Under the pieces are notes generated by a model. It ran no database searches and was not told the DNA's origin. It saw only the letters and a list, made by a program, of their open reading frames with translations. Position numbers and translations under genes: made by a program. 5,654 nt of DNA from contig JAEWHZ010000145.1 of the NCBI GenBank assembly GCA_023387585.1, forward strand, positions 1 to 5,654. The letters run 5' to 3'. Origin of the DNA: Pseudomonadota bacterium (GTDB lineage: Bacteria; Pseudomonadota; Alphaproteobacteria; Rhizobiales; Devosiaceae). This document shows positions 1-5,654 of the stretch, in pieces. Position 1 is the first letter of the stretch, and each line of letters opens with the position of its first letter.

Positions 1-124
1 CGTCGAGCGCGATGTCGTCGATCTCGACCTGGCTGATGGGCTGGCCCGGACCCAGCGAATAGACGCCGCTGTCGGGGGTTTCGTCTTCGGCCATGACGCG
101 GCCGGGGCGGGTGTGAAGGCTCAT
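1..124 (-). CDS. Hypothetical protein, N-terminal fragment
   Basis: An open minus-strand frame starts at an ATG at 124 and runs off the left edge of the window after 41 codons, so only the N-terminus is visible. It begins MSLHTRPGRVMAEDETP and continues with a polar, acidic stretch ending in QVEIDDIALD. No signal peptide, membrane segment or recognisable motif is visible, and I do not recognise the family. A second in-frame ATG at 94 (MAEDETP) is an equally possible start, because neither ATG has a clear Shine-Dalgarno sequence. The frame has the G/C-ending codon preference of the neighbouring real genes. It is transcribed divergently from the MHYT-GGDEF-EAL gene across a 240-base gap, so the two may share a control region. 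That this is a gene at all is an inference from open frame, codon use and position. Confidence 0.45.
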   Translation of the reverse strand, partial: MSLHTRPGRVMAEDETPDSGVYSLGPGQPISQVEIDDIALD

Positions 125-181
125 GGCAGTGGCTCGCTCGACACGGGGTGTTGACGTTCAGGGTAACGCGCAGGGGGCGCG

Positions 182-240
182 GCGGTTCACGGGCCGCACG
201 CAACCGGACAGCGTACAACCATTCGCTAACCGTGAACCGC
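182..240. repeat. Perfect 11-bp inverted repeat in a divergent intergenic region
   Basis: GCGGTTCACGG at 182-192 is exactly the reverse complement of CCGTGAACCGC at 230-240, with 37 bases between the arms. The structure lies in the 125-364 gap between two divergent genes. A third copy of the core TTCACG occurs at 309-314 in the same gap. The arms could be paired half-sites for a dimeric regulator or could form a long-loop hairpin. There is no U-tract, so it is not a canonical terminator. The match is directly visible; any regulatory role is inference. I saw no convincing -35/-10 pair in this gap on either strand. Confidence 0.45.
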
Positions 241-364
241 ACGAGACCGGCCACAACCCGGCTCTGGGCAAACTCCGTTAACCGGCGCTGTCCATGCTTG
301 TCCGGCAATTCACGAAGCGTGCCTCGCAGGTCCGGGCGACAGGCTTCAGCCCGGGGGGCCTCAC

Positions 365-2774
365 GTGTCCGACGTCGTTTCCGCGCTGCTGTTCCAGCAC
401 GAGCTCGAACTGGTCGTGCTCGCCGCCATCATCTGCGGCGCCTCCTCCTTTGCCGGGGTCAGCCTGCTGCACCGGGCCCGGCGCGCCGAGGGGGCGCAGC
501 GCTATGGCTGGGCCGGGGTCGGGGCCGTTACCGTCGGCTTCGGGGTGTGGGCCACGCATTTCATCGCCATGCTGGCCTTCCGCCAGGACCTGCCCGCCGG
601 CTACGATCTCGGCCTGACGGCGCTGTCGCTGGTCACCGCCCTCTTGATCATCGGTGGCGGGCTGCTGTTCGCCGCCATCGCGCGGGGGCCAGCCGATATG
701 GCGCTGGGCGGTTGCATCGTCGGCATCGGCATCGCCGGCATGCATTATGCCGGCATGGCCTCGCTGGTTGTCGGCGGGCAGATCGTGTGGGACTGGGGCC
801 TGATCGCGGCCTCGATCGTCTTCGGCATCGTCTTCGGCGGGTTGGCGCTGTTCACCGTGGGGCGGCTGCAGGGGCTGCGCGGGCGCCTGCGCGGCGCGGC
901 GCTGCTGACCGTCGCCATCTGCACCATGCATTTCACCGGCATGGGTGCGGCCAATCTCGACAATTGCTTCTCCATCATCGAAAGCGGCGACGTCACCCCG
1001 ACGCTGCTGTCGATCGGGGTCGCGCTGGTCAGCGCCGTCATTATCGCCGCCGCGCTCGGTGCGCTGTGGCTCGATGCGCGCGAGGAACGCCGCTCGGCCG
1101 TCGAGGCCGACCGCATGATGGCGCTGGCCGAAGCTGCCATCGAAGGCCTCGCCGTCACCCAGTCCGGCCGCATCGCGGTGGCAAACGGCGCCTTCGCCGC
1201 GCTGGCCGGGCAGGATACCGAGCGGCTCGCCGGCGCCGCGCTCGATACGCTGTTGCAGCCTAAAACGCTCGACGAGCTGGTGGCCCATGCCGGCACCGCC
1301 TACGAGACCACCATCCGGCGCGCCGACGGCACGCAATTGCCCGTCGAGGTGATCGCGCGCCAGATCGTCTATGCCGGTCATCCCGCAACCGCCTTCGCCG
1401 TGCGCGACCTGTCGGCGCGCAAGCGCGACGAGCAGCAATTGCGCTTCCTCGCCCACCACGATTCGCTCACCGGCCTCGCCAACCGCGCCGCCTTCAACCA
1501 GCAGTTGCACAAGGAGATAGCCCAAGCCCAGCGCAGCGGCGACGGGCTTGCCGTGCTGTGCCTCGATCTCGACCGCTTCAAGGAGGTCAACGACCTGTTC
1601 GGGCACGGCACCGGCGATGCCATGCTGCGCCGCGTCGCCGAGTGCCTCACCGAAGTGCTCGACGCGGGCCAGACCTGCGCCCGGCTCGGCGGCGACGAGT
1701 TCGCCGTCATCGTGCCCGAGGTCAACGAGCCCGGCCGCGCCGGCCGTGTCGCCGAATCCATCCTGGAAGCGTTTCAGCAGACGAATCTCGCCAGCCAGAG
1801 CGGTCCCTTCGTCTCGGTCTCGATCGGCGTCGCGCTCTATCCGTCCGACGCCGCCACCGCCGAGCAGCTCGTCACCAATGCCGACACCGCGCTCTACCGC
1901 GCCAAGCAGGACGGCCGCGGGGTGCACCGTTTCTTCGAGGCGGAAATGGGCATTGCCGTGCGCGAGAAGCGCCTGATCGAGAACGATCTGCGCACCGCCT
2001 TGCTGCGCGACGAACTGGCCGTGGTCTACCAGCCGCAGGTCGATCTCCGCACCGGCGAGGTCGGCGGCTTCGAGGCGCTGATGCGCTGGAACCATTCGGC
2101 GCGGGGCGGTGTCGCCGATGGTGTTCATCCCCATCGCCGAGGAATCGGGGCTGATCCTCGCCATCGGCGAATGGGTGCTGCGCACCGCCTGCCGCGAGGC
2201 GGCGGGCTGGAAGAACCCGCTCTCCGTCGCCGTCAACGTCTCGGCCGTGCAATTGCATGCCGCCGACTTCCCCGAGCGTATCGCCGACATCCTCGTGGAA
2301 ACCGGCCTCGTCGCCAGCCGGCTGGAGATCGAGGTGACCGAGACGGCGCTGATCCGCGACATGGTGCGCGCCGTCGCCGCGCTCGATGCGATCAAGGCGC
2401 TGGGCGTGCGCGTCGCCATGGACGATTTCGGCACCGGCTATTCCTCGCTCGCCAACCTGCGCGCCTTCGCCTTCGACAAGATCAAGGTGGACAAGTCCTT
2501 CATCGCCTCGGTGGACGCCTCCGAGCAGTCGGCCACCATCGTGCGCGCCGTGCTCGGGCTGGGCAGCGGGCTCAACGTGCCGGTGGTCGCCGAGGGCGTC
2601 GAACGGCCCGAGGAGCTCGAATTCCTGCGCCGCGAGACCTGCGCCGAGGCCCAGGGCTATCTGCTCGGGCGCCCGCTCGACATCTCGGCCTTCGCCGAGC
2701 TGACAAGCGGCGCCAAGCGCCGGCTGGACCCTGTCGCCGCCGACGGCGAGCCGGGCCTGCGGCTCGCGGGTTAG
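365..2774 (+). pseudogene. MHYT-PAS-GGDEF-EAL cyclic-di-GMP signalling protein, frameshifted
   Basis: This is a membrane sensor predicted both to make c-di-GMP (GGDEF, diguanylate cyclase) and to degrade it (EAL, phosphodiesterase). The GTG start at 365 follows a G-run at 353-358 and gives MSDVVSALLF. Residues 12-236 form about seven hydrophobic segments with the MHYT-type repeats WATHFIAM (62-69), GMHYAGM (125-131) and CTMHFTGM (186-193); MHYT domains are proposed to bind a metal such as copper. A PAS-like domain spans about 252-350. GGDEF spans about 360-523, with DLDRFKEVND (401-410) and an intact GGDEF (442-446). The inhibitory RxxD I-site is absent; DAGQ occupies 433-436. EAL begins near 540, with FEALMRW at 569-575. 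At about 2105-2111 the frame changes: RGG should be followed by VSPMVFIPIAEE, which reads only from GTG 2109 in the next frame and ends at TAG 2772-2774. That part keeps NVS, EVTE, DDFGTGYSSL, KVDKSFI, AEGVE and QGYLLGRPL. Without frame correction the protein ends in an Arg-rich nonsense tail at TGA 2777-2779. It is either a recent pseudogene or a sequence error. Confidence 0.85.
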
Positions 2775-2784
2775 GCTGAGAGCG

Positions 2785-3930
2785 CTATTCCCCCGCCAGC
2801 CGCTGCGGCTCCTCGAAGTCCATCGCCTCGATCCGCTCGCTGCGCCGGGTGATCTTGCCGGTCGAGGTCAGGATCAGCTTGATGTCCTTCTGGGTGGTGT
2901 CGAAATGCTGGTCGAGCTTGTTCACCCGCTCGTCGAGCCGGGCGATATCGGCCAGCAGCTCGTGCACTTCCTTCTGGATCAGATGCGCCTGCTCGCGCAT
3001 CTTCACGTCGCGCAGCAGCGCCTGGATCACCTGGATCGACAGCATCAACAGCGAGGGTGAGACGATGACGATGCGGGCGCGGGCGGCGCGCTGCACCAGA
3101 TCCTCGAAGCGCTCATGGATGTCGGCGAAGATCGACTCCGAGGGCACGAACAAAAAGGCCGTGTCCTGCGTCTCGCCGGCGATCAGGTATTTTTCGGCGA
3201 TGGCGCGCACATGCACCGACACGTCGGTGCGGAACTGGCTCGCGGCCTGCTTGGCCGCATCCGGGCTTTCGGCGCCGGACAGGCGCTGCCAGCTTTCGAG
3301 CGGGAATTTCGCGTCGATCACAAGCGGCGGCGCGCCATTGGGCATGTGGATCAGCGCGTCGGGCCGACCGCCGGTCGACAAGGTCGTCTGGAAGCTGTAG
3401 CCGCCCTGCGCCAGCCCGTCTGCGATGATCGCCTCCATGCGCCCCTGGCCGAAGGCGCCGCGCGTCTGCTTGTTGGACAGGATCGATTGCAGAGACACGA
3501 TCTCGCCCGACAATTCGCGGATCGTCGTCTGCGCCCGATCGATCACCGCCAGCCGCTCGTTGAGCTTGGCCAGGCCTTCATCGGTCTTGGTGCGCGTCTC
3601 GGCCAGGGCCGCGCCGACTCGCTGGCTGGTCGAATCGAGCCGCTCATTGACCAGCCGGGCCAGGTCGGAGGTGCGCGAGCCGAAGATCTCCGACATCGTC
3701 TGCATGCGCCCGGTCATCTCGTTCTGGATGCGCATCATGTCGGCCATGTGCCGCTCGAGCTCGGCGCTGCGCGTGGCGATGCCCGCGGCCTCCTCGGCGC
3801 TCTGCCGCCCCGAGCGTATCGCCACCGCCAGCAGCACGCAGAGCAGGAGCGCGATCAATCCGAGGCCGACGGCGAGCGCGATCAACGGCGTCACCGCAAG
3901 CTCGCCGATCCTGAAGAGAATCTGGTCCAT
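2785..3930 (-). CDS. rmuC: RmuC family membrane-anchored nuclease-like protein
   Basis: A 381-residue minus-strand gene starts at ATG 3930 and ends at TAG 2787. Residues about 11-38 form one N-terminal membrane segment (LAVTPLIALAVGLGLIALLL). Residues about 42-150 are predicted coiled coil, with many Glu, Arg and Gln residues and heptad-like spacing. The RmuC domain (PF02646) follows: LSNKQTRGAFGQ (151-162), GGRPDALIHMP (187-197), VIDAKFPLESW (204-214), FLFVPSESIFAD (259-270) and IVSPSLLM (289-296). The RPD...DAK pattern resembles a PD-(D/E)XK nuclease core, with D191, D206 and K208 as candidate active-site residues. RmuC was named for limiting recombination and inversions at short inverted repeats in E. 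coli, and homologues have been linked to defence against foreign DNA. The length and order of parts are normal for the shorter alphaproteobacterial forms. It diverges from def and converges on the c-di-GMP gene with a 10-base gap. A G-rich GTGGGG just upstream of the ATG is the only ribosome-binding-site candidate. Confidence 0.93.
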   Translation of the reverse strand: MDQILFRIGELAVTPLIALAVGLGLIALLLCVLLAVAIRSGRQSAEEAAGIATRSAELERHMADMMRIQNEMTGRMQTMSEIFGSRTSDLARLVNERLDSTSQRVGAALAETRTKTDEGLAKLNERLAVIDRAQTTIRELSGEIVSLQSILSNKQTRGAFGQGRMEAIIADGLAQGGYSFQTTLSTGGRPDALIHMPNGAPPLVIDAKFPLESWQRLSGAESPDAAKQAASQFRTDVSVHVRAIAEKYLIAGETQDTAFLFVPSESIFADIHERFEDLVQRAARARIVIVSPSLLMLSIQVIQALLRDVKMREQAHLIQKEVHELLADIARLDERVNKLDQHFDTTQKDIKLILTSTGKITRRSERIEAMDFEEPQRLAGE

Positions 3931-3986
3931 CGCCCCACACTATCCGATTCGGCGGTTCGTGAAATGTTCCGTGACGGCCAGCGGTG

Positions 3987-4014
3987 TTGACCGCGCGCCG
4001 GCAAATACCATATT
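3987..4014 (+). promoter_or_regulatory. Candidate sigma-70-type promoter for def-fmt-truA
   Basis: TTGACC at 3987-3992 matches the -35 consensus at five of six positions. After a 16-base spacer, CATATT at 4009-4014 matches the -10 consensus at four of six. The AATACCATATT stretch is unusually AT-rich for this GC-rich window. Transcription would start near 4021, giving a leader of about 25 bases before the def ATG at 4046. It lies in the only sizeable gap upstream of the three-gene cluster. This is a prediction from sequence alone. Confidence 0.5.
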
Positions 4015-4045
4015 GCGGACAGCACATCCTCGGAACCTGCCGCCA

Positions 4046-4561
4046 ATGACCATCCGCCCTATCCTCGTCATTCCCGACCAGCGCCTGCGCGCCGTCGCCG
4101 ATCCGGTGGACGCCGTTGACGAGGAGGTGCGCGAACTGGCGCGCGACATGCTCGAGACCATGTATGACGCGCCGGGCGTCGGCCTCGCCGCGCCGCAGAT
4201 CGGCGTGTTGCGCCGCGTCGTCGTCATGGATCTCGCCAAGGAAGACGAGAAGCCTGCGCCCGTGGTGATGATCAACCCGGAGATCCTGAAGGTTTCCGAC
4301 GAGACGGCGGTGAGCGAAGAGGGCTGCCTGTCGATCCCGGAACTCTATTACGAGGTCGAGCGACCGGCCGAGGTCACGGTGCGCTACACCGATCTCGACG
4401 GCAAGACGGTGGAGATGGAGGCCAGCGACCGGCTGGCGGTGTGCGCGCAGCACGAGATCGATCATCTCGATGGCGTGCTCTATATCGACTATCTCAGCCG
4501 GCTGAAGCGCGACCGGATCGTCAAGAAATTCGACAAGGCGGCCCGCCGCGCGGCGGGTTGA
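4046..4561 (+). CDS. def: Peptide deformylase
   Basis: This metalloenzyme (EC 3.5.1.88) removes the formyl group from the N-terminal formyl-methionine of nascent proteins in the cytoplasm, before methionine aminopeptidase acts. The 171-residue product has all three family motifs: GVGLAAPQ at residues 44-51, EGCLS at 92-96 and QHEIDH at 135-140. The metal ligands are C94, H136 and H140, and E137 is the catalytic glutamate. Length is typical for a bacterial type 1 enzyme. The ATG at 4046 gives the expected N-terminus MTIRPILVIPDQRLR. The frame stays open upstream to 3425, but that stretch is antisense to rmuC and has no deformylase homology, so the extension is rejected. Only a weak GGA at 4032-4034 serves as a possible ribosome-binding site. 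fmt begins 4 bases after the stop codon. Confidence 0.97.
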   Translation: MTIRPILVIPDQRLRAVADPVDAVDEEVRELARDMLETMYDAPGVGLAAPQIGVLRRVVVMDLAKEDEKPAPVVMINPEILKVSDETAVSEEGCLSIPELYYEVERPAEVTVRYTDLDGKTVEMEASDRLAVCAQHEIDHLDGVLYIDYLSRLKRDRIVKKFDKAARRAAG

Positions 4562-4565
4562 CGCC

Positions 4566-5486
4566 ATGCGCGTCGTCTTCATGGGCACGCCCGATTTCGC
4601 CGTGCCCACGCTGACCGAGATCGTCGGCGCCGGCCATGAGGTCGCCGCCGTCTATACCCGCGCGCCGAAACCCGCCGGGCGCGGCCAGGCTGAAAGGCGC
4701 AGCCCCGTGCACGAGACCGCCCTCGGCTTCGGCATCGAGGTGCGCACCCCGCGCAGCTTGCGCGATGAGGCCGAGCAGATCCTGTTTTCCGCGCTCGAGG
4801 CCGATGTGGCCGTGGTCGTCGCCTATGGCCTCATCCTGCCCCTGCCGGTGCTGGAAGCGCCCCGGCTGGGGTGCCTCAACCTGCACGGCTCCCTGCTGCC
4901 GCGCTGGCGCGGCGCCGCGCCCATCCAGCGTGCGGTGATGGCCGGCGACAAGCGCAGCGGGGTCATGGTGATGCGCATGGAGGAAGGGCTGGACACCGGC
5001 CCGGTCGGCATGGCCGAGGAGATCGCCATTGGTCCGAACATGACGGCTGGCGAGCTGCACGACGCGATGATGCGGCTCGGCGCGGACCTGATGGGGCGGG
5101 CCCTCGCCGCGCTCGAACGCGGCAGCCTCGACTTCACGCCGCAGGCCGAAGCCGGCGTCACCTATGCGAAAAAGATCGACAAGGCCGAAGCGCGCATCGA
5201 TTTTTCGCGGCCCGCACAGGAGGTGCACGACCATATCCGCGGGCTGTCGCCGTTTCCCGGGGCCTGGTTCGAGCTGACGCTGGGCGGCAAGCCGACCCGG
5301 GTCAAGGTGCTGCGCTCGACGCTGGCCGAAGCCGAGGCGGAGCCCGGCACGGTGCTCGAAAACCTCACCATTGCCTGCGGCAAGGGCAGCGTGCGTCTCG
5401 TCGACGTGCAGCGCGAGGGCAAGGCGGCGATGAACGCGGCGGAATTTTTGCGCGGGGCCGGCGCCCTGCCGCCGCGCGTCGGCTGA
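4566..5486 (+). CDS. fmt: Methionyl-tRNA formyltransferase
   Basis: This cytoplasmic enzyme (EC 2.1.2.9) transfers the formyl group of 10-formyl-tetrahydrofolate to methionine on the initiator tRNA, so that IF2 selects it for initiation. The 306-residue product starts MRVVFMGTPDFAVPTL, the hallmark Rossmann-like N-terminus of the family. The formyltransferase signature LNLHGSLLPRWRGAAPIQ lies at 104-121. N105, H107 and D143 (in LDTGP) form the expected Asn-His-Asp active site. The C-terminal tRNA-binding domain begins around 205 and includes ARIDFSRPAQEVHDHIRGLS and PFPGAWF. It lies 4 bases downstream of def and 5 bases upstream of truA, so one operon is very likely. There is no strong Shine-Dalgarno before the ATG, which with the close spacing suggests translational coupling to def. 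No truncation or missing key residue is visible. Confidence 0.97.
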   Translation: MRVVFMGTPDFAVPTLTEIVGAGHEVAAVYTRAPKPAGRGQAERRSPVHETALGFGIEVRTPRSLRDEAEQILFSALEADVAVVVAYGLILPLPVLEAPRLGCLNLHGSLLPRWRGAAPIQRAVMAGDKRSGVMVMRMEEGLDTGPVGMAEEIAIGPNMTAGELHDAMMRLGADLMGRALAALERGSLDFTPQAEAGVTYAKKIDKAEARIDFSRPAQEVHDHIRGLSPFPGAWFELTLGGKPTRVKVLRSTLAEAEAEPGTVLENLTIACGKGSVRLVDVQREGKAAMNAAEFLRGAGALPPRVG

Positions 5487-5491
5487 GTGCG

Positions 5492-5654
5492 GTGCCGCGC
5501 TACCGGCTGATCCTCGAATATGACGGCACCCCGTTCTGCGGCTGGCAACGCCAGGCCGACCGCATGTCGGTGCAGCAGGCGCTCGAAGAGGCTTTGCAAA
5601 AATTCTGCGGTGAAACCATCAGGGTGCAGGCCGCCGGGCGCACCGATGCCGGCG
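5492..5654 (+). CDS. truA: tRNA pseudouridine(38-40) synthase TruA, N-terminal part
   Basis: TruA (EC 5.4.99.12) converts uridines at positions 38-40 of the anticodon arm of many tRNAs to pseudouridine, which helps keep the reading frame. The first 54 residues are visible before the window ends. They read MPRYRLILEYDGTPFCGWQR, followed by a helix with SVQQALEEAL and then AAGRTDAG (47-54). D52 in GRTDAG is the catalytic aspartate of the family. The start is GTG at 5492, which gives the usual family N-terminus; there is no in-frame ATG or GTG between the fmt stop codon and this point. The gene starts 5 bases after fmt ends and belongs to the same cluster. The remaining ~190-200 residues expected for the family lie outside the window, so integrity cannot be judged. 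Confidence 0.95.
   Translation, partial: MPRYRLILEYDGTPFCGWQRQADRMSVQQALEEALQKFCGETIRVQAAGRTDAG

Noticed and set aside
151..179. TTGACG at 151-156 as a -35 box for the MHYT gene
   Set aside because: No acceptable -10 hexamer occurs 15-19 bases downstream; that interval is almost all G and C.
148..1263. A 371-codon plus-strand frame overlapping the MHYT and PAS regions
   Set aside because: The product is extremely Arg- and Ala-rich with no domain, which is typical of an out-of-frame reading of high-GC coding DNA.
278..2434. A 718-codon open frame on the minus strand, antisense to the MHYT-GGDEF-EAL gene
   Set aside because: It mirrors a G/C-ending codon gene, where the opposite strand is often stop-free. 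Its translation is low-complexity, rich in Gly, Asp, Gln and His, with no recognisable domain, while the plus strand carries clear signature motifs throughout.
2799..2811. AGCCGCTGCGGCT palindrome near the c-di-GMP/rmuC convergence as a bidirectional terminator
   Set aside because: It lies within the rmuC coding sequence, leaves a loop of only one base if fully paired, and has no U-tract on either side.
3115..3990. A 291-codon plus-strand frame antisense to rmuC
   Set aside because: rmuC on the minus strand has its complete family motifs and membrane anchor; the antisense product has no recognisable features.
3425..4045. A possible N-terminal extension of peptide deformylase
   Set aside because: The upstream stretch is antisense to rmuC, is Ser- and Arg-rich and unlike deformylases. 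ATG 4046 gives the standard family start and length.
1..5654. A mobile element, CRISPR array, tRNA/rRNA gene or new defence system
   Set aside because: I saw no transposase, integrase, terminal repeats, regularly spaced repeats or RNA-gene signatures. RmuC alone next to housekeeping translation genes is not evidence of a defence island.

Overview
The window is about 5.6 kb of GC-rich, densely coding bacterial chromosome. Strong codon bias towards G/C at third positions, frequent GTG starts and the def-fmt-truA gene order all fit an alphaproteobacterium. Hyphomicrobiales (Xanthobacteraceae-like) is my best guess, but I inferred this from composition and gene order and did not test it by search.

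Layout. At the left edge, 1-124 on the minus strand holds the first 41 codons of a gene I do not recognise. A 240-base divergent intergenic region (125-364) follows and contains a perfect 11-bp inverted repeat. From 365 to 2774 on the plus strand lies a cyclic-di-GMP signalling gene with the order MHYT (seven membrane segments), PAS, GGDEF, EAL. A single frame change near 2105-2111, just after the EAL motif, disrupts it. The C-terminal half of the EAL domain is intact in the next frame with every expected catalytic motif. A minus-strand rmuC gene (2785-3930) converges on it after only 10 bases. A 115-base divergent region (3931-4045) with a plausible sigma-70-type promoter then leads into a tight plus-strand cluster: def (peptide deformylase, 4046-4561), fmt (methionyl-tRNA formyltransferase, 4566-5486) and truA (tRNA pseudouridine synthase, from 5492 and cut by the window edge).

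How the genes relate. Fmt formylates the initiator Met-tRNA and Def removes that formyl group from the finished N-terminus, so the pair opens and closes one cycle. TruA modifies tRNA anticodon arms. The three genes are 4 and 5 bases apart and almost certainly cotranscribed. RmuC is a membrane-anchored, nuclease-like protein linked to genome stability and, more recently, to defence against foreign DNA. The c-di-GMP gene has no evident functional link to the rest.

I found no previously undescribed system here. The observation most worth checking is the frameshift in the MHYT-PAS-GGDEF-EAL gene (real pseudogene, split gene or sequence error), followed by the inverted repeat in front of it.
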